This document shows positions 23,656 to 36,575 of a DNA stretch of 64,000 nucleotides, piece by piece. Within the stretch, counting starts at the first letter, position 1. Every line of letters starts with the position of its first letter. The notes below the pieces were generated by a model. That model saw nothing but the letters and a program-made list of their open reading frames with translations. It was not told where the DNA came from and did no database searches. The stretch comes from Andrena cerasifolii (Eukaryota; Arthropoda; Insecta; Hymenoptera; Andrenidae): the NCBI RefSeq assembly GCF_050908995.1, contig NC_135127.1, positions 12,294,001 through 12,358,000 on the forward strand. Reading direction: 5' to 3'. A program made the translations under genes and the position numbers.

Positions 23656-25612
23656 CTACACGGGAGCTGCTGCTGTTCCTACGCTTAACTTTGTGTTAAG
23701 TGCCTGTCCTCTTAAGGGTTGAAGACTAAGTTCACCTTTTGGAATCCCATATTCTAGTAACTTAGCTTCATATGTTCGAAGTAGGGTATCATGTGATTTA
23801 CAAACTTTCGCTAATTCATATTGAAGATCTTGTATTGCACTATTTTTTCTATTCAGCATATTCTGCGAAAGAATGGACGAGTTATTCAAAAGTAAAAGAA
23901 TAAAAACGGTAAAAACTAAATTATACAAACCTCCAACTTTTTATTAGCATTGACAACTGCCATTGGGTCTAGTTGTGCAGCAGCAAGTACTTCGCTAATC
24001 TGTGCTTCACGCTGTTCCAATAAATCTGATAACTTTTCAAGCTTCTTTTCCAAAAGAACATTCTTCAGCCCTGTCTTTTGTTGAAGTTCTAATATAGCCG
24101 AGACAAATCTTGAATGTAGCTCATCCCTTTCAGATTGACACTAAATAATTAATTATATTTCAATTAAAATGAAAGAAATGTTCTTTTTTAAAAGCAAAAG
24201 AATGTATTCATAAGTAATATACCTTTTCAAAACGTAATTCTAGTACTTCATTTTCCCATTTAAAATTTTCCAAGTTTTTCAAAGTTGTGGCTAATCGTTT
24301 TTTGGTATTCTGAAATGATTATAAATGAAGTTTTATAAATTTTAATATAATCCTATTGTGCGGGTAAATATACTGACGCTTAAACATTGTTTATCTTTCT
24401 CATAATTTGCAAGTTGATGATTAAGATGTAATAGTGACTCTTCATGAGACTTTAAAGAAGTAGCATTTTTTCTATTTTCACTTGTCAATTCGCGTACTTG
24501 CTTCTTCATTCGCTCCTCGTTACTTCTCATTGCATCCATTTGTTCCTATAATGCCAATTTGCCAATAGCGTCATCATACTGACAAATAACTTTATATCCT
24601 ACATACATTAATCATACCTTCATACTCTGTATTAAAGACAAGTTGTTGAGAGTGATATCATTATAATAGGCCTTCATCTCTACGAAGGCTGTTTCATGAT
24701 TTTTCATTAAACTAGCAATTTGTGTATTCTTCCTTTCTTCTACTTCCGTTATTTCCATACGATGCTTTAGTGTGAGAGATTCGTATTGGCTTGCTAACTT
24801 TTGTTCATACCTTTGCTCCATTTCTGCAGCTTCGGTTTCAAATTGTTTCATCATTTTATCTATCTCTGCTGCATTTTTCTAAACAATAAATTACAATTTC
24901 TGTAAATCTGTTCAACATCTGTAAAAAGTTGATTGCATTTCTTGCATACCAAATTCAATGCACGTATTTCGTTTGTATGCGCCAATTCTTGCTCCTTCTG
25001 CATACTTTTTAAATCCTTCTTATTTTTAAATAATTCATTCTCTTGGGCCATGTGATCATCCTGTATCATTTTTAGCGCAACCATGTGTTCAGCTTTAGTT
25101 TCTGATAGATTAGTTTGGTGCTCGTACATTAAATGTTTCACTTTCTGCTTGTATAGTTTAAGTTCTGCTTCATGTTTCTCTGCCAGCTCCTCTTTCTCGC
25201 GTTCTTTATTCCTTCATAAGCATTAGAATAATAACTAATCGAATGTATGTTTAAATATATATGCGTGCATATACACGAATGTGTTACAGAAGTACCTGAC
25301 GGTTGTACGTGCTTCTTCTAACTGATGCTTTGTAATTTCCCAAAAAGTTCTCAGCTTGTCTCTTTCGAGTTGAAAGAAATTTCTTTCTTCTCTTTCACGT
25401 TCCACCTCTTCCAGTATTTTATGAACAAAAATTTCCAACTGCTCTCTATTCATTTTTGTAGTATCTACCCCGCTAACGACATCAGGTACCTTTGCCTTTT
25501 TCGGCCCCTGCAAAATTTTCATAAATCAGCAACTGATAAATCAACTAATAATTAAATGCAATGAAAAATCTTATTAATTATATTTATGGCCAAAAATTCG
25601 AAGGCTTACCAT
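23656..25612 (-). CDS. Gas8: Dynein regulatory complex subunit 4 (GAS8/DRC4)
   Basis: Eight minus-strand exons: 25610-25612 (the ATG alone), 25296-25507, 24950-25211, 24618-24878, 24378-24545, 24223-24309, 23931-24140 and 23656-23862. All phases agree; total 469 residues against 478 in human. DRC4 is a coiled-coil core of the nexin-dynein regulatory complex that links axonemal doublets. Family blocks seen in order are MGPKKAKVPDVV, RNFFQLERDKLRTFWEIT, KQKVKHLMYEHQTNLSE, EVEERKNTQIASLM, YYNDITLNNLSLI, QLANYEKDKQ, IQDLQYELAKVCKSHD and TYEAKLLEYGIPKGEL. Almost the whole protein is predicted coiled coil. In insects the expected sites are sperm flagella and chordotonal cilia. Confidence 0.95.
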
Positions 25613-25829
25613 GTTTATAAAATGTTAATCTCAGGAATATAGGAGATTACAATGAGATGATATCAATTACAACTTCAAGGGCTAAAAGTAATGATTTAGT
25701 AAAATAAATTATAGACAACGGTGATAATGGTAACTGTCATTGTAAACTGTTTACACAGTTATTCACAGCAATTGACAGTTATACGTACTGACTTTAAGGT
25801 GAAGTTAAGCACATTGTTTTGATGGTGTG

Positions 25830-25842
25830 GTTGCCAAGTGAC
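25830..25842 (+). promoter_or_regulatory. RFX X-box upstream of DRC4
   Basis: GTTGCC-A-AGTGAC matches the X-box GTNRCC-N(0-3)-RGYAAC at 11 of 12 positions, about 220 bases upstream of the DRC4 ATG. RFX X-boxes commonly drive axonemal genes, so the placement fits. Confidence 0.5.
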
Positions 25843-27058
25843 CAAACCGTTTGCGGAGGAAATCGAGGTAGTAATATAACGACTATAATGTAATATAACA
25901 CTATGATACACGAGATAATGATATTTTATTTATCGGTAACCGGATCATTTCATTGTAAGTTAGGTATATAAAAAATGCAATGATGATATTCAATAAATGC
26001 ATGCAAATCTGATAATACCTATAATGGAAACAGTATCTTCAAGTTTGCAATAATAATTTATGTCTTCTAACATTTCATGCAAAATATGAAGTTATTTATT
26101 AATATAAAGAAACTACATTTGTTCCCATTCCATAAAAATAAACAAACAAATCAATTTTTGTTATTTTGTTAAAATTCATACGCATGTATATTAAATAGTT
26201 ATAACGTCAAACATATCGTAAAATACGTATAGCAAGACCATTTCCTACAATACTATAATAAAAATATCCCCGTGAAATATTTCTATTCGCTTGTCCGTTA
26301 CATTAGAAATTATTCTATAAAAGAATAATGCGTAATATGGTAAAGTTCATTATGTATAAATGTCTATGTAGTACAGTACTCCTATATTTTTCAAACAGCT
26401 AGAAAATGCATATAAATAACTTCTAAATAGATGTGGCCACTGACCATTACATATACTTTACATAGTAGTAATTAATGTTCACTGCCAATTAATGTAACTA
26501 TTTCTGTGTTCCTTTTTCGTAATGGCTCTGAATGAAGAGAAACATATAGGAATGAGAAATTTCATGCCGTCTACGTAGTATTTTGATCGCGCATTTGTGA
26601 GTGTTTACCAAATAGAAATCTGAGGTAGACGCGCGTCCCACATGTAAAGAGTATTCGAATAAATTGTATGTATTTGGAGTTTGGTGCATTGTAGTTTCTT
26701 ATATAAATTCGTGCAAGGTTTGTGCCCACATTAGGTCTTTATGCAATAACCGCGTAACGTGTTTCCAAACAATAACTTATTATACTGTGCTAATTTATCA
26801 AAACTATAATAAATATGGACATTTTTGAAGATAATACAATCCTGACCTCAGGCCTAACCTCATGGCGAACCATTGTTAAAATTTCATGTAACATTGTAAT
26901 TGCATACATAACATATACAATAATTCCTGAGAAATTAAATATTATATAACAAAAATAAGTAGTTATGTTCAATAATTGTATAACCATCCTCGTGAATAAA
27001 ATTCATCTGAGTTGGAGTATCAAATGGAATGCTGTATATTATGCAATCGTCTGCAACT
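25843..27058. other. AT-rich intergenic DNA / probable fumble 3' UTR
   Basis: No coding exon is recognised. The part next to 27058 is probably 3' UTR of the minus-strand pantothenate kinase. Confidence 0.45.
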
Positions 27059-29219
27059 TTAGCTTGTTTCGCCATTGAATTGGAGCAGACATCCTACTGC
27101 ACCGAAATAGCCCTGTAATTATATAAAACAAAAAAGGAAAGACATTACAATCAAGTCATTTAAAATTTCCAGGATTATGTAAGAACGTATTTTTTATATA
27201 TATATATATATATATATACTCCACCTCGTGCTCTAAGAACAAAGCTTTCATTGTTCCTTTAGACCAATAATCCATAGCGTAGGCCAACAGTTTCATTGAT
27301 ATAGGATTCACCCTAAGAAAGTTTCCTACAAACACTACCTAAATATTACCCCCATTACTGTTAGTATCATTATTATAAAGTATTATAAGTGAAGTAAATA
27401 TATTAATTATCTTCTTTACCCTTTCAATTTTTTCGTTGACGGCGCACATACGAGCAATAGAACCAATATTGTTCGTAATAGTTACAAGCGTTGCACGTGC
27501 GAGGTCTTCTCTACTAACTGCATTTCGACGGTCCTTGGAATTCATTTGTCCAAAACTGCACGTACAGTTAAAACAGTACGAAAAGCTTTAAAAATATGAA
27601 CATAAAGTCCAGCATATCGTTTTGTTAAATTACTAAAAACAATACCTGCTCGCAACAAGATCTCCAGGAAGACCGAAGGGTCCATAATCTCCACCGTAAA
27701 TATCTTTAACCAACTTGTCTACTCTAGTATTATCACCCCCAGTTGCCAATTCTATTGCCTCTTCGAAAGTGTTGCATCCAGTTAATAAGCAGCATAGTCC
27801 TAAGAATGTACCACCACCTAGACTAAATGTCAAATAGATGTATCAATATGAGGATTCTTAATGTAACGTTATGCATTTCTATTATTACAAAAATATGGTA
27901 CCTAGTTCCAGATATCCTTTTAAAATTCTCTGGCCCATAAACCGCCAATATGCTCACTCCTGAGCCTATATTTACAAGCTGTAAAAAATAGTTGGAAAAT
28001 ATAACATCGGAAATTTTAAAATAGCTCTCAATATCTTTGAAGAAAGTTGAACATACCAAAAAGGGATAAGGTTCAGAGAAATCGTAAGGAATCTTCTCGC
28101 ATTTACTATCGTCGGTAGGATGAGACCAATAGTAACATTCACGTGGATTTGTTGTCTCTATATAGAGCATGCCACGTATTAAACTATCTAATTCATCGAA
28201 TTTCGCTAAATTCATATTTACTTCCTGCAAAAAGAATAATTAGATAGGATTTTCATAGCGGTGAGATTGGTACAGTAGATTTATATGTGCAATTTATATT
28301 CTTACTTGTTTAAAATTCTTTTCAAATTTATATGCTCCGCCTCCGGTAGCACAGACCGTGGTTACAAGATTGGCCATACCCTTAGACCTTGCTAATGCTA
28401 AAAAATTCCCCATTTCACTCGTAGGAAATCTGATAAAATGTAATGTGCCACGTCTACCTCTGATACAAACATTATCCATCTGTAATGCAAATAATATAAC
28501 GTACAAGCTATCATATTTTTTCAACAGTTACTATAGTATAAGGGTTAAATGATCGTGAAGACGTACTTGTAAGTGTATATCACGGTGGCCTGTCTTCCCA
28601 TATGCTGAGTTTTTAACTAAATATCGCCGTATGTTTTTTAAAATTTCTACCTCTGCAGCTGCTTCATCTCTTGTGATGTCTTTAGGTTCAAAATATACTA
28701 ATTTGGACAATGTACCTCCTATGTCCATGCCAAACCAAGGCATTGCTGAAAAGAGGACAAAGCAACTTATCATCGAATGAAATATTTACATACATTATGC
28801 ACAACTTAAGTGCTTACATATGAAATAGATAAAACACAAAATATGTGAACTTACAACGCAAAAAGGTATAAAAGAATAAATAGAAACAAAGGAATAAGAG
28901 CTAATATAATAGAAAACGTTTAAAGATAGGGCTTAAAGGATAGGGGCCATAATCTCTGTATAAAAGGAATGCTTTGAACTATAAATTATACGTTTTTGGA
29001 ATAAATTGTTATTAAGCTAGAATAATGCTAAAACAGGACATGCATACAAGTATATTATAATAAAAAATAAAAGTGGCTACTCTAAGCACACATACAGTTT
29101 AAAAACTCACAAGGTGATGAATGGTTTTTAGACTCCAGGGCTGGAGTTTCAGTACCACTATATCCATTAGATGCCATAACTTTTGCAGTGATAAGATTTT
29201 TATAACTCTGAGGACTCAT
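27059..29219 (-). CDS. fbl: Pantothenate kinase (fumble)
   Basis: Nine minus-strand exons: 29111-29219, 28567-28745, 28306-28479, 28057-28224, 27902-27978, 27646-27822, 27420-27555, 27225-27338 and 27059-27112. They close in frame to 395 residues. The enzyme phosphorylates pantothenate, the first and regulated step of CoA synthesis. Type II PanK motifs in order: FGMDIGGTLSKLVYF (phosphate-binding loop), VCATGGGAYKFE, LVNIGSGVSILAVYG, SLGGGTFLGLC, VKDIYGGDYGPFGLPGDLVASSFG, NNIGSIARMCAVN, VFVGNFLRVN and LEHEGYFGAVGCLLQF. The N-terminal 36 residues are Ser/Thr-rich and unconserved. An internal MPWFGMD start could give a shorter isoform. A TTTCAG acceptor just before the start exon shows an upstream 5' UTR exon, possibly ending at 30406. 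Confidence 0.95.
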
Positions 29220-31290
29220 TGCTGAATTTCAACTTGTTTGTCACATATACCTTGTTAGCTGAAACAAGAAAATTAATAATAAAAAATTAAATAGTAATTA
29301 TATTGCTGTCATTTTCAAAGTATTATAAAATCAAATCTTTACGCTCCATAGTACAATATCAATTTGTTACAATTATAATTTACATTATAAATGTCCAATA
29401 ATCTTCTACAACTATTTGGGATTGTTTCTTTTGGAAATATGCAATTATATTCTGTATTATAACGAATGTCAAAGGCTACTCGTCAGTAAATGCTCCATAA
29501 ATAAGAAATACCAATGCATCAGAATTTCTTGCACTCACTGCACTGTAAAGTTATCAAAGTGCAATATATATATCTTATAATTTTATTATCTTATCACAGC
29601 ATCATTGTTTCCTAAGAAACACTGTTCAAATTCCCTCTACCTGTACTTATTTACAATATATTACAATACTGAGTACATTGATATAAATGATTTCAAAGAA
29701 CTTGCAGCAAGAAGAGACACGTTACCTTAAGCTATTTTAATTAAAACTTAACTGAGTGCATATTATATAAATTAATATGCCATTTTATGATTTAATAACG
29801 AGAAACTGTGTCCAAATCTTTCAGGGAAAATTATGACGTCGCTGACAACGGTAAATCTCAACGTACACAACATTATTACGAGCGATTACATATTTGCGGT
29901 AAACGTCGAATGATTTACGGAATTCGCAAGTATTGAATCTTTAAAACTGTTAATATTACTTGCAATGTAATGCTATCGGTGCTCGCGACCATTTTCAGCG
30001 CCCACACAGCGTCAGAGGGCATACAAATGAAAGTGTGTTCTGGTGTGTTCACTTGAGGCACCGTCACGTGATCGCGTGATCTCGTCGACCGTAGACCGTC
30101 GACAGTAATCTTTTTTTGTTCGAATTTCGATTAACAGAAAGAAGAGAAAAGTGAAACGGCGCTGACGTTAAATAGGTGTGTATTAACTAATGGCTAATTA
30201 AGAGACACGAAAGAGGGCACATAAGCACTACTGTCCATGCCAACCAACGCTAGAGAAACAAAGCGATCGAAACTGTAATAACTGTACCGTGTTACGGTAT
30301 TACAGCACAGAATAGGAGTAACAGGAACAGGTGCAAACAGGCGATGAGTACGCTGTTACGTAGAAATGGTAGAAATGTCAGTTCAAGCAACGATTAGATT
30401 CTTACCAATCATGGAAATGTGATAGGAACTTGTGTGGATCATCGATTGCCAAATCTAACGATAACAAGCCAGCTAACGGTTTGCTAATTATCAAACAGTA
30501 ATTTCGTTTTCTCAATGTATCACCGTTATTGCATAAAGATGCGCGCGTAGTTTTCCGCGCTTCCAAATGAATTTCTATACTTTTCTGAGATTTACAAAAT
30601 TTGCGAAACTTGCGTTAGAGTCACTGCTTATCTTGGTTTAACAACATCGCGTGACCACTATTCGGTACTATCTTGAGAAAATGTTTTGTAAAGATTGGCC
30701 GAGCGATATCCCTTCCTCTTTAACCCTTATTTGCCTTTCAAATTCCCGGGACACTGGACTGCGGTCGTCAAGCCATGAACAGCTTATGGTAATTTCTCTT
30801 ACACACGCGAGTGACGTTAACAGCTCGTTGACGTCATCAACTGGTGTCACCCTGATTCTCGTCGAAAATGTTCAAGGTGCGGAAGGACGCGATATCATTA
30901 TTACAAATTAACTTAAATACTTTCGTATCACAGACTTTGGAGCTTCTCCGTTTAGAAAATCAGATTACAAAGATTACAGTGAGATAACCTAAGCTCATCA
31001 TCGTCTATTTATACATATACATATGCATATACTTATTTTGCAATCGCGCTTGGTCACGTGTTCGCTCATTTAAAATGTAAAAACTCCATGCCTATTTCTA
31101 TTTCCTGCAGTTAAGAATTAATTTGACGTTAAGATTTTTCCGTTCGCTCTACATTTGAAAAATTTACGAATATTTACGAAAATACTTGTGGCCATTCGAT
31201 GGCTGTTACCTGAATTAATAAATAAATAACAACATGAAATATCAGACACTTTTATTATGCTCTGATACTACTCGTCTTTATTCATACTTG
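29220..31290. promoter_or_regulatory. Fumble 5' UTR/promoter region with E-boxes and a CRE
   Basis: No coding exon is seen. GTCACGTGAT (30063-30072) and GTCACGTG (31053-31060) are CLEAR/E-box-like sites. A palindromic CRE is at 30829-30836. A minus-strand donor (G|GTAAG) at 30406/30405 could end the 5' UTR exon of fumble. Site function is inferred. Confidence 0.35.
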
Positions 31291-31294
31291 ACAT

Positions 31295-32016
31295 CTAACT
31301 GCACTGGGCACGAGCCATCATGGAAATTTTCTGTGCCTTCTGTATTATATCTGGACAATGTCTACGTCGTACAAGTTTACAATCTTGAAAGAAACCTTCG
31401 TTTCTAGGAAAACCATGCGATCCGTCGGAATAAGTGACCAATCCTAGATTAAAACAAGAGTATATGAACACTCGATAACAAGTTGGACACTCGTAATATT
31501 TCGCATACCTAAGCCCCATACACGACCACCACGAAATTCCCCTTCAAATTTCATTCCATCTGACCTCCAAAATACACCATGACCATGAAACCATCCTTGC
31601 ATGAACTCGCCTTCGTATCTGATACATATATGAAAAGCGTTAGAAAATGGTGATAATTGTATAACTTAGACGACTGATCTTATAGTAACATTTACTTTGC
31701 CCCATCCGGAAACACTATTACTCCTAAACCAGAACACAATCCATTTTGAAAACCACCATCGTATCGCGTTCCATCAGGAAGATGTAAAGAACCAGCGCCG
31801 TGTTTTAAACCTTTTCCATTCCAATCTCCGATATATTTTGTACCATCCTCATATTTGAATGCACCATTTTTTACCACAGCTATAAATAGATTTTAACATG
31901 CACGTTACTAGCTTCCCGATTGTGACTCCAATTTTTTACAGACTGTGTAAATCCACAAGAAAGTAACTGAAAAAAAGAGAAGCAATTGTTAAAACTTAAG
32001 TCTTACCATCACCCAT
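31295..32016 (-). CDS. rtp: MORN repeat protein 4 (retinophilin/undertaker)
   Basis: Four minus-strand exons: 32007-32016, 31696-31879, 31509-31618 and 31295-31443; 150 residues against 146 in human MORN4. The first coding exon holds only ATGGGTGATG. Successive MORN repeats are visible: YIGDWNGKGLKHGAGSLHLP, YDGGFQNGLCSGLGVIVFPD, YEGEFMQGWFHGHGVF and FEGEFRGGRVWGLGLVTYSD. The family C-terminus GFPRNEGFFQDCKLVRR follows. MORN4 binds class III myosin (NINAC in flies) and is found in photoreceptor rhabdomeres. The fly gene is also reported in phagocytosis as undertaker. The minus strand carries AATAAA shortly after the stop. Confidence 0.95.
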
Positions 32017-32334
32017 GCTGCTGGTATACTAAAAGCATTAAGGAGTAGCTTTCAGGTTTCAATCCTATTAGAGAAATCAATTCTTAATTCAATTATGTAC
32101 ATTATAGTACCATATAGTATCAATACAGTATAATGAATCTATATAAATTTCTTTACTATTACACAGAAATGTATTACGACGCAAACTGTTTTTTTTTTTC
32201 ATGTATAAACGAATATATATGTGTGCCAAGAGTTCCCCATGTCTGTTATAAAACATAAAAACACATGTATGCATTTGCAAGTTGTAAAATATTTTATTGT
32301 ACTTAATCTAATATCGTTCAAAATAAACAGATCA

Positions 32335-35300
32335 CTATTCTTTACTCCCTCCTGGTGCGCCAACCAAGAACCACTGTGTTCTCGCTTTTACAGCAGCTTT
32401 TCGGACCAAACGTTTCCGATCATCAATCGAAACCGCTAATACTTCTAACACATCCTGTTTGTACGTATTAATTAAAACCGTTGGATAAACGTAATAATTT
32501 GTTAAACACTCTAAAGCCGCTATTCTGACCCTCTGAAATGTTTAATAATATCAGGGACATAAAATGATACATACTATAAGAAAGTTGTGAGTTACCATTG
32601 TTCTATAACTGGACAACTTCAGAAATCTTGGAATAAAACATTGTGCTTTGTCACAGAAAATAACATGTTTGGTCTCCAGTAGAAATTTCAACGTTATTAA
32701 TGTTGAAAAGACTAATTGCTCGTTATGAAGAGATAAAGATTCTATCAATAGTGGAACCAACTGAAAAAAAGATATACGTATCATTGAGTTAGTTTATAAT
32801 AAGTATATTAATATCTAACTAATACCTTCGTTAAGTGCATCATGAGAAGTTCCACAGGTACTTCTTCTAACAGGTGTACCAGCGCAGTTAAGTAGTTCTT
32901 TCTCGAGGAATTTTCAAATTCATGATTTTTTCTAATTAAATGCTCGAATACCCTTTGTTTATAAAAGATTTTGATGTCACAGAAATTCTCTTTCACTAAA
33001 GCATCCTCCTGCTTGTTCGTTAATATTTTATATTTCTGAGCAATATATTCACCCACTTGAATATGTCTGAAGGTATTTGTCAACTACAAAAAAAAGTTAA
33101 GACATAAATTATGCATAAATTATTTAACAAAAATTATCAGCAATTGTTACATACTTCGTCCAAAAAGAGACCCACATCGCAAGAACCTTTCGTAATTATG
33201 GCTTTCGTTAACCATATTTGCAAAGAAGCCGTCGCTTGCTGTACATCAATATCAATGTCTGATTGTAAATTATTAGTTATCTTTTCTTTAAAGTATAATA
33301 GAAGACGTTTAGAACATTCATCGTTATCATTCATTTTGTTTAGCACAATAGCAATGAATTTACACGTTATAAGCCTTATATTTGAATGAGTACTGTTAAT
33401 TGCTAAATCATACAAATTTTCTAATAACTTCGGGCTTATCGTTATATTAATATTTTGTCGTAAAGGAATGAAGATATTCATTACTAAGACAGTATCGATT
33501 ACCGACACTTCGCCGCTTAAAATTGCAGCATATTTATTGACAATTTCTTTCTGTTCCTCAGACGTAAGATTTCTTACAATTAGTCGGCTAATATTTAAAA
33601 TCGGATCTAATCTCTGATCCACTGGGCTGAGCCCGAAGGTCGTTAATTTCTCAATAATATTACACTTGCTATACAAATAATGTTGAACATCATAGTCAGC
33701 AGTATTTGTAGCAACCAGTCTGTGAAGACATGCTAAAGCTGTGAAACTTATTTCAAAATTCACAGCGTATACCTGCGATATAATGCGAGGAAGAACTTCG
33801 ATACCACATTCGTATGTTTCAGCAGCAGCTGCTACTGCTTCCAACTTACGAACTTGTACTTCTATCGGTTCCTCGTCTGAAACATTAAACTTGTTAATAG
33901 TCACATATTCCAATTACAAGATATCGTAAAATTCAATTCTATTAATTTACCAGTATTTAAGGGAAACCTTTCCCTGATTAAAGCTGATATTTCGCGTGGA
34001 TATAACGTAGCGAAAGTTAAAATAGATTCGTGACAGACCATTCTTAGTTCATTACAGCTAGTTTCAATCAGATTGCAAATTTTGTCATAAAATAAACTAC
34101 GATGGACTTCATTCAAATACATCTTTTGAGCCGTCAACCCAAGTAATATTCTCGACTGTAGTTCCGCATGCTGTGTCGATAGCTCACTTAAATATAATTG
34201 TGGTATGTCCGTCCATGATAATTCTGGGATACCTTACATAAAATGTAGAATTAAAATATTTTTTAAAAGCATTTATCTTACAACATACGAAATGTGTACA
34301 TACTCGAGATATTAAATCCATGATCGGAACTGATTTTAATAAAATTATTTAACGTTTCAAGTAAAGTAGTTTTATCAGTTATCGAAGTCTTTGTAGAATA
34401 TTCGGCAAGACACAATGGTACTATTATTCGTAACACATGTACGCACGACTCTTTGTCAACCAATGCTACACATTCGAGCAATTTCACAGCGGGTCTAAAT
34501 AAACTAAGTTGTACATCATGCAACGAGGACCGTACGTCTGCGATTATGTCATTAATAAAACTTTCACGAAGATTAGTATCGTCCGATAGAACTTCTATTA
34601 TCGACGTGACCGTTTTCAAACTTGCGTTTTTCAATTCTAAGTCTCCACCTGGTATAATTTGTTTTCTCAAAGCTGACCATAACTCGGTCAAATACTTTTT
34701 AAGGCCATTTGTGCCAAAAATTTGTGCACCTTTGCATAACAGATTTAAAGAATCTAATTTGGCAACTTTAAGATTAGAGAACAATTTATCGATTACGAGC
34801 GGTATACAGAATTCGGCAAATTGCGGTACAGCGCAAAGACAAGGTGCTAATTTTTCTGCCAAATCGTCACGTGTTACTCCTACTCCCTCTGATCCGGACT
34901 GAAAAGTGTCAAGTCAAATTATAATTAACATTCGAAAATGGTGGACAATTAAGGGGAGACCCCACCCTGAAGCCACTAACAAAAGACCAAGTTAGGGATT
35001 TTTTTGTTCGCATAAATAAAAATATAGGGCTTGGATTTTTTTTATAGGTTTAAAGCAATCTTTATTTTGCTGGAAAAAATGATATATAAACAGGAATATA
35101 TTATCTATCACCTAACGTAGGAATTTTTAAATAAAAATAAATTTCAATTATTCGATTTTTTGCAAGCATTTCAGTACAAATTTTTATGTAAAAAATTAAA
35201 GTCAATTCTTCAAACTGCTATAATTTTCAAAATAATTCGAATTTTGCAAAACCATATTCCTGATTATATATATTTTTGCATTTCCATCTCAGATGATCCA

Positions 35301-36575
35301 AACATTCCCGGGAGTGTGGGCCAGTTTCTGTACAGTGCTCCAGGAAATCATTTTGTTCACCGCCATTTTGTATATTTTTTCATAAAAAAAAAATTTCAAG
35401 CAAAATAACGATTGCTTTAAAACTATATAAAAAAAATCCAAGCTCTATATTTTTATTTATACAAACAAAAAAATCCGTAACTTGGTTTTTTGTTAGTGGT
35501 TTCAGGGTGGAGTCCCCACACCCTTAAGATCATAATTAGTTGGTCTAATTACAGGATTGAAGTCAACTGGAAAATAACATGCAATGACTTCAAACATTTC
35601 TTCGGTTAAGTGGCCTAGTGGGAATTCTCTCATGAAACGTGGAAGTATACTATATAGTAGCATAAGATTTCTAGGATCTCGTTCTCCATCAATAGCAGTA
35701 ATGATTCCATACACAAAATCTGGCCCCATAGCTTTCAAGTCTTCTATTCTGTTTTGTAATAATGTCGTAAATATTAGATATATGTTACGACGATCAGACA
35801 ATAATTGAGATTGGCATTGAACGTTTTCAAAAAGAAGTCTAAGTAAACGTTCGGGTGAATCCCGAGGCAATTGATTCATTTGAACCTGAAACAATAATGT
35901 AACACTATTTACTTACTACATTTGGGCAAAGTTATACGACATAATACCCCAAGACTTACAGTTGCCAAAATTCCCTTTAACACTGCTGGTATAGTACTAT
36001 GATGATCTTTAAGTCTATCGCAGTAGAATGATGTTATAAAATGCAGTTCAGTTTCGTTAAAATAATCTTTCGGCAAATAGTACAAAATAATAGAAAGGGT
36101 ATCGATGCCCTTCTCCCGCATAGAGACATCTTTGTCAGTCAAGAGAGGTCCGAGCTCTTCCACAACCATACAAAACTTCACGTGCCCATATTTTATTTCT
36201 AAATAAATATAAATGATTGTGAATACTCTGGATTATATATTCTGAGAACAGTGAACAGAGGATGTACAAACAAACAGGATTGATTTCAAATCAATATTCT
36301 ATTGAATTCCAAGTGACATTATCGTAAATCAGTGAAATAATTATTTCATATTTCAATTTCAAATAAACTTTGCCCGTGCTGACAATACATTCACTGTTTA
36401 CACTTGTATCTGTGTGTGTGATGTTTGTATTCGCTTCAAGTATCAAGGTCGAAGACAATTATGGTAATTAATACACACCTGAGGCGATCTCTTGGCATGT
36501 TGCATTCAGTGTTTCGTTTTCTTTGACAGCAGTAAGAAATCTCTCTTTAAACTCGGTACTTGTGAGTGAAGCCAT
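32335..36575 (-). CDS. Mms19: MMS19, cytosolic iron-sulfur assembly targeting factor
   Basis: Nine minus-strand exons: 36479-36575, 35960-36198, 35553-35885, 34304-34898, 33951-34232, 33155-33876, 32826-33083, 32596-32760 and 32335-32532. They give 962 residues, close to the size of fly Mms19. It is a HEAT-repeat scaffold that, with CIAO1 and FAM96B, delivers 4Fe-4S clusters to DNA polymerases, helicases such as XPD, and primase. Family blocks: VVEELGPLLTDKDVSMREKG, RLKDHHSTIPAVLKGI, CYFPVDFNP, KLDSLNLLCKGAQIFG, and the C-terminal RIAALECL and DDRKRLVRKAAVKARTQWF, the most conserved part. Intron 3, between 35553 and 34898, holds a TTAA-flanked MITE. The start is 389 bases from the divergent UBTD start. 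Confidence 0.95.
34953..35523. mobile_element. 571-bp MITE with long terminal inverted repeats, TTAA target site
   Basis: The element is bounded by TTAA at 34949-34952 and 35524-35527. Its ends (about 34953-35065 and 35405-35523) are inverted repeats of roughly 115 bases at about 88% identity, both holding CACTAACAAAA, ACCAAGTTA and AAGCAATC in the same order. There is no coding capacity. TTAA duplication and G-rich termini point to a piggyBac-type non-autonomous element. It lies wholly inside an MMS19 intron. Confidence 0.85.

Noticed and set aside
31201..31290. Extra MORN4 exon
   Set aside because: The sequence after 31295 on minus is 3' UTR with AATAAA signals, not coding.
35160..35408. 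82-residue ORF inside the MMS19 intron
   Set aside because: Lies within the TTAA MITE, between its inverted repeats, with no transposase motif.
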